The position numbers were made by a program, and so were the translations under genes. This document shows positions 34,901 to 47,161 of a stretch of 64,000 nt of DNA, in pieces. The notes under the pieces were generated by a model, which did no database searches, was not told where the DNA came from, and saw only the letters and a list, made by a program, of their open reading frames with translations. Source of the stretch: Annona cherimola (taxonomy: Eukaryota; Streptophyta; Magnoliopsida; Magnoliales; Annonaceae); contig CM059975.1 in NCBI GenBank assembly GCA_030490835.1, forward strand, positions 51,141,174-51,205,173, written 5' to 3'. Positions within the stretch are counted from its first letter, which is position 1, and each line of letters opens with the position of its first letter.

Positions 34901-36990
34901 CATAGCTGGCACGAAACACGTGCAAAATTGCACGTGTGGAGTGGCGCTGGAGCACTAATTCTCTGGACACTTTTGTCAACTGGAATTCTCCTGTAGCTTA
35001 TAGTATGTCGATTAGTGGTGTTGAAGCATTAGATGTTTGGCATCAGAGCGCCAGTTCACTTGACACAATAGTTGAAATCCAGCTTGCGTTGGTTTCCACT
35101 TGCTTCCATCCTTTCTTAGACATCCATTTTCATTGAGAATGCTTTTCTTTTCCTACAAAGAAAAATTAAAACAAGTAAATATGCACCGACATGATTAAAT
35201 GCGATTAAATGACCTAAATGATGTGAATCCTACTGAAAATGAACAAATTCTAAAACTACATAAACAAAATACAACTATTGCAATTTAATGAAATTTATAT
35301 ACAAATCTATACATTGTTTCTCAAACTAGCATTCAAAATGAGTGCTAAATAGACATTGATAACTCCATTTTTGTAGAGTTATCAAATAATAGCGTTAATT
35401 ATTAGTGGTATGTTCATAAATTACCTCATAGTTAGAGAAATGTTATGCTAAAAATATTAGGTCCTCACATTCAACAACTTATTTGGCAAAACTTAAGGTA
35501 TGTGGGTGCGTACTAATTATGAAATAGAGCACCATGAGCAGATTCAAAGAGAAAATCAAAAGAGAAGAATAGAAAGAAAGTGTTAAACAAAATAAAGTCC
35601 TGAATAACTCAAAATTCCCTAGTGATAGTGCCAAAATATTGGTTGTGTGTCTTTCCGAAAGTGCACAGGTCATAGACTATAGTATTTAATAAGATTGATC
35701 CCATAGGGAATTTGAGACTAAAAGTATTGTGATTTAAATACTTTATAACCAACACCTAAGGAAAATAAGATGAAAGTAGAAAAGGAAGAAAACCAAATTT
35801 TAAGAATGATGAACAAAGATTGAAAAAATCAAAGATGAGATTATTTAGGATCTAAGGTTTCACATGCAATGGCATGGGACAATCGGTTTGCTTGTTTAAT
35901 TCAGATACAAGAACAAACCCTAAATTAATCTCACATCCTCGAAATATGAAAACGTACCATAATCTTCTTAATCACATATTTTTATGAGATTAAGAAACTA
36001 GAATTCATTAAGGTTTGTGGTAGTACATAAGATTCCGCAAAGTCATTATGCCTATTTTCATATTCTAAACTTTCAAGTTTAATATCTTAATTATCGCATA
36101 TTAGATTTTTACCTCTCGATTCTATCACTTAATATATGAAATTATTTCATAGTGCAGACCCATACACAAAGTAAGCATTAAGAAGTCAAGATATCAAATT
36201 AACACAGAATTCTTCACGAACAAGTAAAAACCAATCACATATACACAGATCACATGTTACATCCAGAACCCTAGAATATGGGTTTAGCCAAACATTTTTA
36301 TAATGAAATCAACACATAAAACAATGTTGTATTAAATATCCATAAAAAATAAGTCTATCATATCCAAAAAAAAAAGAAAAATAGAAAGTTTATCCAATTA
36401 GAATCTTCAATAGTGTTTTAATAGCTCCAAGAGACGTGTCTCTTCACTTTTTTCCTTGTGCTCTTGAGTTTCTCTCGCCTTGGACACCTTTGCTCTAGCT
36501 CAAAATACATCTAAAAGATCTTCTTACTCGTGTACACAAGTGTTTATATAGTAATCATCTTAGAATTGCACAAAAACTATTTAAAATTAACACATAACCA
36601 TACTTGCACATAGTTCAAACCATGTGGGGCCCAAATCTGCATGGTTTTAATCGTGTGGGTCTCTTGATGCCCTATTTTGCTCTGAAATCTTGTGATCTTC
36701 TGGCCCGACACTCTCCGAACTATGTTGTAACTTCTTTGGCACAATTCAAACTATTTGCGCGTTGCTTCTCTTTAATGGTGCACCTTATTTTTGTATTCAA
36801 GTCCCGCTTTCAATCTTAGCTTGAAAAATCATCATCTTTGTCACCAATTTTACACATAATTTTTCTGCTTTGTACAAATAGCATCCGATCATGAGTGTTT
36901 GCACATAACTAAGCTAAATCAATCAATAATCAACACATGTGATAATGTGGTTATAATAATTCCATGCTTTAATATCATACTGATAAGTCA
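34901..36990 (-). mobile_element. Decayed Athila/Tat-like LTR remnants
   Basis: 34901-35386 ends in gagttatca, like the Athila-like LTRs, and contains weak 'gagcgccagtt' words. 35612-35640 has a degenerate PBS (complement TGGCACTATCACTAGGGAAT). From about 35641 an LTR-like sequence runs to about 36990. Only about 230 bp of internal sequence remains between the two parts, and they are not obviously homologous, so they may come from different elements. Confidence 0.45.
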
Positions 36991-37500
36991 TTCTGTTTTA
37001 ACTACACACTAATTGTTAATGAAAATATAATAATGAAATAGAAGGAAGATAAAAACAATACTCGTCATCACATATGAGATCTCGAAATATTGATTAAATT
37101 CTTAATTATCCTATGTGATAGAACTCATGTTCTTCATATGTCCTAAGAAAACCTTGGGTGCCAAAACCCTTAATTATAAGATCCTCATCATATCGCAATA
37201 TAAGATAATTATTGATCATTTTTGTCATTGACAGATGCATAATATCAATGTGCAAAATCAAATCAATAAGTTTTCTATATTTGGAGAAGCAAACCATACA
37301 AAAGTTGTCATAATGATGTCTCAAGGATATACATTAAGTGTTGATCTAAATTTCATCAACTATAATATAAGTAAGAATGACAATTAATACCAGTAAAAAA
37401 TCCAAGTCTATATAATTGATCAGTAATGTTTTATGTGAGCTTGTAGTCTTTAAATCCTTGGAGATATCATATTACTTCCTTTATTATATTCCAATGTTCT
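36991..37500. other. AT-rich intergenic DNA
   Basis: No ORF, repeat structure or motif that I can support; probably decayed transposon DNA. Confidence 0.3.
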
Positions 37501-39734
37501 TGTGGCGCCCTGAACCGAGGCGTCACATTTGTCCTCACTCCAAGATCTTGTCGATTGGTAAATGTGACTTAGGATTGTTGCCTGATCATGCGGCGGGTAC
37601 TTAATTGGATCTCGTCCAATTTTTTTTTCTTTTTTCATCACATAAGCATACACTTTATTCATAATAGACTCATCTATATCATCATAAAATCATTCATATC
37701 TTCTTTTTATTGAAATAATTCACATAGGTACAATCCTGTTTGTAATATCCATAAAACATGACTTCAACATGATTATCATACATTTGTCCCTTTGGACGCT
37801 TACATAGAATTGCAATTAAATTTGCAGGTCATTTCTACCTGGCATTCTTTATGAATCAGCTCCTTAGTCTGTTTGTCATTTTAAAAACACATATGAGTAA
37901 TAATACTCAGTAAGCAAGCCTTTTTCTTTGGCAAGTAAACATTTTCCTTTCATTCAAATGCATTTCTCTCCATTTGGTCGGAGACACTTACCAAGTGATC
38001 AATTACCAATGGGACAGAAACCTTTTCATGCATTTCATGAGAATGCAATGCATTCATTCATTCATGACTTTCCTTGTGCCTCCAACCTCTAGGAGGACGC
38101 CGCCGACACACAGCCCTTGCGACTTGGCAATAGTGAAGGGGGACCCTCTGATTTGCTTACTACCTTCACTAAAGCCTCTTCCTTGTGCACCGTGTTCATA
38201 CATACATATGCCGGCATGACATGCTCTATAAAAGTTGATAAATCATTTAGAAAATAATTTAACAAGCAGTTAACAATCATTTCATGTAAAGCATTATAGG
38301 AATGACCATCCTTAAATATAATTCATAAAATATGTGAGTAAACAATTTGAAATCATTTAGAAATATTTTAGAAAGCATATAGCTTGCTTACCTCCTCAGT
38401 CTGTGTCCTCCACTTTTTCCTATACAAGGAAAAATGATATTTTATCTATATTATTCCATGTCTTAGATTGCTTCTCATACATGCTTTATAATCATTTATT
38501 ACCTCATTCCTATAACGGTTATCCCTTTATAAATACTTGGTCATTACCTCCTTATATGAATTTTTATCCATAAATCTTTTAAAAATTCCATCCATATATT
38601 CTCATAAAATATAAAAATAAATTTCAATTTTTTCCAAAATCACGTTGTTTACTGTTCATGTTCACTGTAGCAATCGACGTAGCAGTTACTGTTCAAAGAG
38701 ACGTGGTTACTGTTCATGAGTTCCAAAAATTGATATTTTTTCCAAAAATAAAAAATACCATGACATAGCTTATGCTTAGTATATCATAGAAAATTTCATA
38801 CATTTTGAATTTATCATCATTTACTTGGCGAAAAATCATTTTCTCCATATACTAAAAATCAACATAAATTCACTTAAGCATAATCCTTAATTCCAAAAAT
38901 TATGAAATTAATATATCATCATCCCAACATCATATTTATTCATCCCAAATCATCATCTATTAATTTTGAAATTATCCCAAATCCCAAATCATCATCCCAA
39001 CATCATATTGAATTATAATAAAATAAAGGAATTTAAATTTTAAATTTCTATCATACCTTCATAAATACACTAATTAACCAAAATAAATATTTTCAGCACA
39101 ATATATTAAATATTTATATTTATTTTGGTATTTTTACCCTGCTAAACAGCAGTAGCTATTTTCAGACAGTTCAAATTACATAAATTATTAGGTATATTTA
39201 TACCTTTCAAAAAATAATTTTTATTTTATTTGAGTGTTACTCATGATGTTTTCCATATCATATAAAAGTTTCAGCTCAAAATACTTTGTATAAAAATTAT
39301 TAAAAATCATTTGGTACAGCTGATCCTGACACCTGTGTAACCCTATTCAGGCTGATTTTCTCAGATTTTTTATTTACAACCTACTTACCCTTTTGAGCTG
39401 AAAATTGGGTTGTTCCTTAATCACCCTATTATGAGTTCTCAAATAAAGTTTCATGCTAAAATTAATCCATTTACTATTCGTTCATATTTTAGATTTCTGC
39501 CTCATTTCTTCTAGGTTTTGCTTTCATATTTGCATCTAATTTCAATAGGTAAGCAAAGACCCTTAATTGATACTCTATTCTAGAGTGTTATTAATCTTTC
39601 TTTAGGGGTCCATTATGAATCATATTTATGACCCATAAATAAAGGTAGAGAATTTGGATCTTAATGAATCAAATTCCAAGATATACTTACTTGATTTGAG
39701 CTAAACTTGAGTTTCAATCTTTCTAACTTGGATT

Positions 39735-41357
39735 TGTTGGAAATATGTGGAAAACTAGCTAAATCTATGTTTTGATGATTAACAAATCAATTTGAGTAAG
39801 TCTTGGCTACTAACAAGTTTGTGGAAATGTTTAAGGAATAACCATTTGAAGAAAAACAAGTATGGAAGGCCAAGTCGTTCCCCAAGTCGACTCCAAGAAC
39901 GACTTCAAACATGCAAAACTGTCCAGAGTTGAAAAAGGGAGAAGAGCAAGTGAAGTCGCAGGCCAAGTCGACTCCACCTGCGACTTGGGTAGCCAAGTCG
40001 CAAACGAAGTCGACCTCACCATCGACTTCAGTCGGGCGAAACCTTCCAGAGTTGAATTCGAAACAGCAGAATGCCGAAGTCGCACCCCAAGTCGACTCCA
40101 CGTGCGACTTGAGGTGAAGTCGCAGCCGAAGTCGACTCCGACATCGACTTCGATCGGGCAGAAGCTATTTTTCAGAAAACAAGCTCATTATCAACTCAAG
40201 TGTTTCAAATTCCAAGCAAGACTCAATTCCTTCGAAGATTCACAAGGTTCAAGCTAATCCAGGAAGAATCAAAGTCAAGTTCTTCAAGGTTCACAAGATC
40301 TATAAGTATGAGGAGCCATTCCAGAATCAAAAGGACTGAAGGAAGAAAGACTAAGCAAAACAAAAGAAAACGATTTCCAAGTTACAAGTTCGTGAAGCCA
40401 TCTGACGAGGTGAAGTCGAAGCCGAAGTCGACTCCACCTGCGACTTGGGTCAAGTCGAGAACCCAAGTCGACCCTGACTGGAACTTCAAGTTGCGACGGA
40501 GAAGCGAAGTCGCACCCGAAGTCGACTCCATCTGCGACTTGGGTGAAGTCGCATCCGAAGTCGACTCCACCTGCGACTTGGGTCGCAACGGTCGGAATTA
40601 ATTCGAACGTTGGCGCATTAAATGCGCGCCACCTACCTTCTAACGTTCGGATTCCCTCCAAAATTATAAATAGCATTCATGGTGGATGAGGGAAGTAGCT
40701 GAGAATCATTAAGTGAGCAATAACTCATATCCATAAGAGCTTCAAAGAGATCAAATCACTCAAGGAGGAAGAATTGTGCTTCAAGTTGCAAGAGCTACAT
40801 TCAGAAACTTCAAAGTCATCATCTACAAGTTCTTCCCTGCGCTAAATCGTTTCTACACACCTGTAAAGTGTAGTTTACTTTCATTGATTATTTGTTTGTA
40901 TTGAACTTGATTTAGCTTGGGTAGCTAAGATCAAGTGATAGCAAAGTAGTGTGTGATTGGAGTGTGACTCATCACCTACTTGTGCTAAGTGTTATATGCC
41001 TCCTAGAGCTAGAATCTAGAAGAGAGCAAGTGGCTCTAGTTGTATATGCCCCCTAGAGCTTTGAATCTAGAAGAGAGCAAGAGGCTCTAATTGTATTCGT
41101 GGAATGCAATAGTGGAACCCAAGTCACAAGGAGTGTGAGCTTGGAAGAGTGGAGTAGGGAGGTTGCCCGAACCACTATAAATCTCTTGTCTACTTGCTTT
41201 TATTTCTGCTCTCTTCATTACTGTGCTTTCCATTGTGTTTCTTCATTAAAGGGGATTAATCCTACAAGGGGTTAAGTCTTAAGTTACCGAAGAAATTTTT
41301 AAAGAACCCAATTCACCCCTCCCCTCTTGGGTTGTGCCATCTATTCGGGACCCAACA
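39735..41357 (+). mobile_element. 5' LTR of copia element A
   Basis: 1623 bp, TGTTGGAAAT to ACCCAACA. The U3 carries the AAGTCG palindrome array (39866-40592), then a 15-bp palindrome GCGCATTAAATGCGC (40613-40627), then a TATA box TTATAAATA (40664-40672). ORFs across the array (e.g. 39862-40257) are artefacts of the repeat. Confidence 0.9.
39866..40592. repeat. AAGTCG/CGACTT palindrome array in copia LTR U3
   Basis: Roughly 38-bp composite units read AAGTCGCA...GAAGTCGACTCC...TGCGACTTGGGT, themselves near-palindromic, with clusters at 39866-40150 and 40410-40592. The same units occur at 52130-52510, 52770-52945, 59225-59520 and 59795-59945 in element B, at 57340-57420 within B, and in the 22755-23660 remnant. 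Confidence 0.85.
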
Positions 41358-41405
41358 AGTGGTATCAGAGCAGGTCTTTGAATTGAACCAAAGAGATCCA
41401 ACCAT

Positions 41406-43214
41406 ATGGCATCCCAATCTACTTCCGTTCCCGCTTTTGCCGAGGGCCAATCTTTTACAAGGCCACCATTGTTTGATGGGAACAACTTTGGCTATTGGAA
41501 GCTTCGTATGAAGCAACTCATCATGGCTACCGATATGGATTCTTGGATTGCTATCCAAGATGGTGTGATTTTGCCTACCGATGACAAAGCTTCCAAATGG
41601 ACCGAAGAGGAAGTTAGAACCGTCAAGAGCAATGCCAAGGCAATGAATTCTTTATTTTGTGCTCTTACAGCTTCGGAGTATGATAGAGTATCTTCTTGTT
41701 TGACTGCAAAAGAGATATGGGATACTCTAACATCTATTTATGAAGGAACCTCCCAAGTCCAAGGGACCAGGAGAAACATTTTGATTGGAGAGTTTGAAAA
41801 TTTCAGAATGCTAGATACTGAAAATATTTCTGAAACGTTTGCAAGATTTTCTAAGATTACTAATGCTCTCAAAGGTCTTGGAAAAGCTGTTTCTGAATCC
41901 GAGCAGGTTATGAAGATATTGAGAGCTCTACCGGATTCATGGACTCCAAAGATAACGGCAATTGAAGAAGCCAAAGACCTCAACACATTGAAGCTTGAAA
42001 ATCTTATTAGCTCACTCATGTCACATGAGCTAATTAAGAAAAGGAATGAGGATCAACACAAAGGCAAAAGAGCAATTGCCTTAAAAGCTACACAAGACAC
42101 AGATGACACCTCATCCTCTCAAAACGATGACGAGATGGCCCTACTCACAAAACGATTCAGAAAATTTGTGAGAAAAGGCGGAAATTTCAGAAATTTCAAA
42201 GACAGAAATTTCAGAGAGAAAAAGGAAGAACCAATCAAATGCTATAGATGCGGGGGCGTAGGACATATGCAAACCCAATGTCCTACACCGGAAGAAAGGT
42301 CAAAGGGAAGAGGCATGTACGTCAATGAGGAGACGTCATCAACATGCAGCTCTTCAACCGATGACAACGGTGCGGCCAACTGTGCAAGAATATGCTGCAT
42401 AGCACAAATCGAACAAGAAGAAGAACTGCTATGCTTGAACACGACGGAAGTTTTGGAAGATCAATCTACCTCAACAAAATACACAGAAAGTGAAGAGGTA
42501 ACTTCCAAACCTTATTCTCAATCAAGTTATTCTTCTTTTCATGATTGCCTCAAATGTGCCGAATTAGATGAACTACAAATTGCATATGATTCATTGTATG
42601 GGGAAATCAAAAAGCTAGGAAACAAGTTGTCCTCAAAGAAACAACAATGCAACTTTGCTATTATTGAAAATGGAAAACTGGCTGAAAAATCAACAAAACT
42701 GAAAGAAGAAAATGAATCATTGTTGAAAGAAGTAGAGAAGCTGAAAAAGGAGAACAAATCCTTAAATGAATCATTAGCAAAGTTCTCTAATCCAGGAGAA
42801 AGTGTAAAGATGTTTCTAAACATGACTGCTCAAACAAACAAAAGAGGTCTTGGTTACAATACATTTGAGCAAGGAGAAAGTGGCAAATCAAATGTGCCTA
42901 CACTTGGGAAATATCAAACCAAAATTGCACCTATATACAAGCCACAAAGGAGAAATGTTATGTGGACTAAAAGACCAACATTTGAACCAAAATATACTTG
43001 GAGGCCTACTCCTAGATTACCAATGGCTTGCAACTTTTGCAACAAAATGGGTCATAAAGCCTACAAATGTAATTTTAAGAAATTGTATGACCATGGTGCT
43101 AAATTAGTTTGGGTTCCAAGAAACACAAGATTTGGGCTTTCTAAGATAGAGCAACAAAGGTTGAATAATATTACTAACCCAAATGGACCCATAAAATGGG
43201 TACCAAAAAGATGA
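41406..43214 (+). CDS. Copia gag, intact 602-codon ORF
   Basis: Nucleocapsid and particle protein of copia element A. The ATG at 41406 lies 29 bp after the PBS. The N-terminal region (residues 1-215) has the copia gag fold landmarks LFDGNNFGYWKLRMKQLI and IWDTLTSIYEGTSQVQG. The first CCHC knuckle CYRCGGVGHMQTQC begins at residue 279, an acidic serine-rich linker follows, a heptad-rich coiled coil spans about 395-460 (KLKEENESLLKEVEKLKKEN), and a second knuckle CNFCNKMGHKAYKC begins at residue 542. A gag coiled coil is a Sirevirus hallmark. The ORF ends at a TGA before pol, although in this family gag and pol are usually one frame. It is the only intact transposon ORF in the window. Confidence 0.88.
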   Translation: MASQSTSVPAFAEGQSFTRPPLFDGNNFGYWKLRMKQLIMATDMDSWIAIQDGVILPTDDKASKWTEEEVRTVKSNAKAMNSLFCALTASEYDRVSSCLTAKEIWDTLTSIYEGTSQVQGTRRNILIGEFENFRMLDTENISETFARFSKITNALKGLGKAVSESEQVMKILRALPDSWTPKITAIEEAKDLNTLKLENLISSLMSHELIKKRNEDQHKGKRAIALKATQDTDDTSSSQNDDEMALLTKRFRKFVRKGGNFRNFKDRNFREKKEEPIKCYRCGGVGHMQTQCPTPEERSKGRGMYVNEETSSTCSSSTDDNGAANCARICCIAQIEQEEELLCLNTTEVLEDQSTSTKYTESEEVTSKPYSQSSYSSFHDCLKCAELDELQIAYDSLYGEIKKLGNKLSSKKQQCNFAIIENGKLAEKSTKLKEENESLLKEVEKLKKENKSLNESLAKFSNPGESVKMFLNMTAQTNKRGLGYNTFEQGESGKSNVPTLGKYQTKIAPIYKPQRRNVMWTKRPTFEPKYTWRPTPRLPMACNFCNKMGHKAYKCNFKKLYDHGAKLVWVPRNTRFGLSKIEQQRLNNITNPNGPIKWVPKR

Positions 43215-43238
43215 GAATTATTTGTCTATTTTTTTTTT

Positions 43239-43989
43239 TTGATTTGTTTAAAGGCAAATGCAAACAATGCATGGTTCATGTATAGCGGTTGTTCAAGGCA
43301 CATGACTGGAGAAAGAAATTTGTTTCACAAACTTAAGCCTTGCAACGACGGAACGGTTGCCTTTGGTAATAATGAGAAAGGTAAAATCAAAGGTAAAGAA
43401 AATATTTACAGTAGCTCAAATGCATGCATGGAGGATGTTTTGTTTGTTGAAGGACTCAAGCATAACTTAATGAGCATTAGCCAATTATGTGATAAAGGAT
43501 ATAAGGTTGTGTTTGAATCATCTGTATGCAATGTATTTGATTATGAGCATATCATGTTTAGTGGAAGAAGACATGGAAATGTATATTTGGTTTCACTTGA
43601 TGAACTAGATGGTCAATGTCTAATGGCCATTGAAAATGATCCATGGGTTTGGCATAAAAGACTTGGACATGTGAATATGTCAAACATAAAGACCCTATGG
43701 AAAAATAGTTTGGTAGAAGGCTTGCCTAAGTTGAAATATGTATTTGTGATTGTTGATGACTTTTCAAGATTTACATGAGTAATTCTCTTAGCTAGCAAAG
43801 ATGAAGCTTTCTCTATGTTTTCAACTTTTGTAACCTTGGTGGAAAATGAAAAACAGAATACCATTTTGTGTATAAGGAGTGACCATGGTGGTGAATTTGA
43901 GAACAAACGATTCACAGAATTATGTAATGAAAAAGGAATTCATCACACATTTTCTGCACCAAGGACTCCACAACAAAATGGAGTAGTTG

Positions 43990-44022
<33 letters not shown>

Positions 44023-44715
44023 AGAACTATACAAGAGATGGCTAGAACATTGCTAAATGAGAGCAAATTATCTAAGAAATTTTGGGGTGAAGCTGTAAGC
44101 ACAGCTTGTCATGTTTTAAATCGAGTTACCATTAGAGCAATCTTGAAAAAGACCCCATATGAGCTATGGAAAGGAAGGAAACCAAACATATCTTATTTTC
44201 ATGCTTTTGGATGCACATGTTATGTTCTGAACAATGGGAAAACCAACTTGGGAAAACTTGATGCTAAAAGTGATGAAGCAATATTCCTTGGTTATTCATC
44301 AAATAGCAAAGCATATAGAGTTTTCAATAAATGAAACCAAGTTGTAGAAGAATCCATACATGTTATTTTCGATGAAACTAATACATGCTTTAAAAGAAAA
44401 GATGATCTAAGTGATGCAGATGACATAACAAGCAATCTTGAAAAATTGCATATGGAAAAGCAAGAAGAATCCATGGAGGAAAGGGTAAGTGAAGGTAACA
44501 ATTCCTATAAACCTCCAACTGATTTAAAATTCAATCATGCACATCCAATTGAGCAAGTTATAGGAAATGTGTATGAAGGTGTAAAAACTAGAAGGTCAAA
44601 GCAAAATGTGAGTGGACAATATGCTTTTGTATCCAAGATTGAACCTTCTAATATTGAACAAGCTCTTGATGATGAAAACTGGATTATAGCAATGCAAGAA
44701 GAGCTAAATCAAGCT
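43239..44715 (+). pseudogene. Copia pol relic (protease, pre-integrase, integrase pieces)
   Basis: The protease site reads WFMYSGCSRHMTG, where the family has DSG, so the catalytic Asp is Tyr. A gag-pre-integrase domain follows (WHKRLGHVNMSNIKTL). At about 43737 the zinc-binding part of integrase is deleted, joining LPKLKY directly to VFVIVDDFSRFT, and a TGG codon became TGA (43776-43778). Integrase core pieces remain (RSDHGGEFENKRF, then PQQNGVVE), followed by a run of 32 A (43990-44021) in place of the short A-rich codons seen in relatives, which shifts the frame. The frame resumes as RTIQEMARTLLNE to a stop near 44333, and a last segment ends at ALDDENWIIAMQEELNQ, where the reverse transcriptase should start and the deletion begins. 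Confidence 0.85.
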
Positions 44716-44983
44716 AATCGTGGAATGCAATAGTGGAACCCAAGTCACAAGGAGTGTGAGCTTGGAAGAGTGGAGTAGGGAGGTTGCCCGAACCACTATA
44801 AATCTCTTGTCTACTTGCTTTTATTTCTGCTCTCTTCATTACTGTGCTTTCCATTGTGTTTCTTCATTAAAGGGGATTAATCCTACAAGGGGTTAAGTCT
44901 TAAGTTACCGAAGAAATTTTTAAAGAACCCAATTCACCCCTCCCCTCTTGGGTTGTGCCATCTATTCGGGACCCAACAGGATT

Positions 44984-46235
44984 CCTCTCTTTGCTCGTCT
45001 TTCTCTTTCTCTTTTTCTTCTTTATTTATTCATTTTTCCCTTTCTGGGATTTGGTTATGCTTGGGGTGTTCTTGGTTTGGGAATTTTCTCCTTGGATTTC
45101 TCTTCCAAAAAGTGGACGTCTCCCCCTTGCTTGCTCCTTGGTGATTTTTTTTTTGTTTTTGATTTTTAACTCTCAAGTTAAACGTCTCTATGCTCCTTCC
45201 CCTTGATGATTTTTGCTAGGTTTTGTGGGTCCCACTTGCCATCTCGTTTGAGTACTTATGGCTTAATTAACATGCCTCAACTTAGTCCAAGTAAAATCCA
45301 TATTTATCTTGTGTAAAATATCAAAAAATCACTTTATCTCTTAATCCTCCTCCCTTGGTCGTCCATGTTGCTGGGATTTTGTCCTTTAGTGATAAAAATC
45401 TACAGCCCCATAATTACCCTAGGTGAATAGCTTATGTGGTGTAATTCTTAGAATTTTTGAAAATAAAAAAATCCCATTTTATCTCCTCCCATGGACGTCC
45501 AAGCATGCCACCATTGCAAGCTTCTTAATGCATTGTTTTAATGCATGGGATTATCTTAGATTTTATCATTTTTGATAATAAAAAAAAATCAAGCCGAAAA
45601 TCTCTAAAAGTGACATCTCACATGCATTGATTTTTCCTCATGATTAGGATATCAAATTTGATGATCATTTGCACAAGTGTCCAAATTATTTTGTCCTTTT
45701 GTGGCAATGCATGTTTTCATGGTAATTAGCCTAATCCATTTCATCCATAATATTAAGCAAGTCGTTTTAACCGTTCATTTCAAATTTCACTTCAAAATGA
45801 CGTTTCCATCTCAAGTTATAGCCATTTGAAGTTCATCCTTGGATTAAGATGAAATTAAATAATTATCTCCATAATCCCATCACATTTTCTCAATCCAATC
45901 CATTCATAATATTGAATATGAAATTCTGTACATATCTCTCAATTTTCACCTCAATCCGCCTTACCGGCGTCAAGTTATGAATTTCCTAATATATCTCAAC
46001 TTAATTCCATAATTAAATCAAGATAATTAAGATAATTTTTCATGGAACATTATCCATTCATGATCCCTAACAAGCCACTTGACCATAGCAATTTGTTCCA
46101 ACCTTTATTTTTAATCAAATTCTTAATTGTAAAATATTATCATGAAAATCATTCATAAATGAATCAGATCTCACATAAATCATAAATTCAATCTAAATAT
46201 ATGAATACAAGTTCTACTTGGGTCCGGGTATTACA
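44984..46235 (+). mobile_element. Right part of the third long LTR
   Basis: Continues the LTR interrupted by copia element A and is collinear with 50840-52102. Pyrimidine-rich start (44985-45180) and AT-rich remainder. Overlapping 60-83 codon ORFs at 44948-45206 come from the T/C-rich composition and are not genes. Confidence 0.7.
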
Positions 46236-46433
46236 GTATCATCATATTCTATAGAAGTAATTTTATTAGCAAGCGTTTCTGATATTGAGCCACCAAACTT
46301 TTCTTTAATTTAGTCAAAAAATAGTTTAACACTTTTATTATCAAGAACAAAATTCCTGATTTTTTATAATTGTATTTTAAATAATAATAGGAGGCAATTT
46401 ATCATAATGCTCCCACTTTTCAAATGAATTTTC
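46236..46433 (-). pseudogene. Short copia gag fragment (tentative)
   Basis: On the minus strand, one frame gives FEKWEHYDKLPP and another ends in a KFGGSISETLANKI-like stretch, reminiscent of copia gag domains, with several stops and shifts. About 200 bp remain between the long LTR and copia element B. The assignment is weak. Confidence 0.35.
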
Positions 46434-47161
46434 TGTTGGAATTTAAGGCAAATGAAGCACAATCCATGTTTTGATGATTAACAACTCAATTTGAGAAGTA
46501 TTTAAGTACTAATGAGGTTGCTAAGTGATGCCAAGGTGTATTATGGCACTCCAACCCGAGCGTCACATCTTTAGCCTTACTCCGGGATCGTTATTAATTG
46601 GTAAACATGATCAGGATTGTTGCCCTGTCGCATGGCGGGCTTTATAGAATATTTATCCATGTAATCTTTACTCTTTTAGAGTTAATATTATCATACACAT
46701 TTCCTTTTTCATCATTTTACCCATCTAGACTATCATAAGATCATGATAAACACATATTATATCATGAAAAGCATATTCATTTACTATATAGTAAAAACAT
46801 ACCTTAACATTTGACCATAAAATTTTTCCATTCATAGATCACATATCGTTGTGTGAATCTCATACAATCATCAAGATATTTATATTAATCATTATACAAT
46901 CAGTCATCCATAAAATTATACACAAGCATTCATTATAAATTTCCTTCTTTTTCGTTTAACTTGTGCTCCTTTGCCACGTCCATCCTTTCACCTGTCTTAG
47001 GTTTTGGCAAGCTGTATGTTTTTCAGGCAATATTTTTCATTTAAAAATATTTTGAAAAGCAATATTATACATACCATGAAAACATAATCCTTATACCCAT
47101 CACAGGTACATCATAAATAATGCATAAATTATTTTAAAACATGAACATTATAGGATGGAAG

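Larger units (their letters stand above)
39735..44978 (+). mobile_element. Young Sirevirus-like copia element A, internally deleted
   Basis: Perfect target duplications GGATT (39730-39734 and 44979-44983). The 5' LTR is 39735-41357, then a PBS TGGTATCAGAGC at 41360 (initiator Met tRNA type), an intact 602-codon gag, a gutted pol, and only the last ~258 bp of the 3' LTR (44719-44978). That stretch shows no mismatch to 41099-41357 by eye, which implies a recent insertion. Because both ends and the duplication are intact while the 3' LTR start is missing, the deletion that removed reverse transcriptase, RNase H and most of the 3' LTR must post-date insertion. Coiled coil plus two zinc knuckles in gag point to the Sirevirus lineage. 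Confidence 0.88.
37501..46235 (+). mobile_element. Long LTR (about 3.5 kb) with nested copia element
   Basis: Starts TGTGGCGCCCTGAACCGAGG and ends GGTCCGGGTATTACA, as in the other two long LTRs. Removing the copia insertion 39735-44978 leaves about 3.5 kb. The flanks GTTCT and GTATC do not match, unlike the other two copies, so it is not a simple solo LTR; deletion, recombination between copies, or flank mutation are possible. The left part includes the 'catttggtcggagacact' region shared with 9117-9140. No parent ORF is seen. Confidence 0.65.

Noticed and set aside
39862..40257. 131-133 codon ORFs through the AAGTCG array.
   Set aside because: They are open only because the repeat unit lacks stops in several frames, and both strands are equally open.
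44948..45206. Three overlapping Phe/Leu-rich ORFs just right of copia A.
   Set aside because: They come from T/C-rich LTR sequence, and the first crosses the insertion junction.
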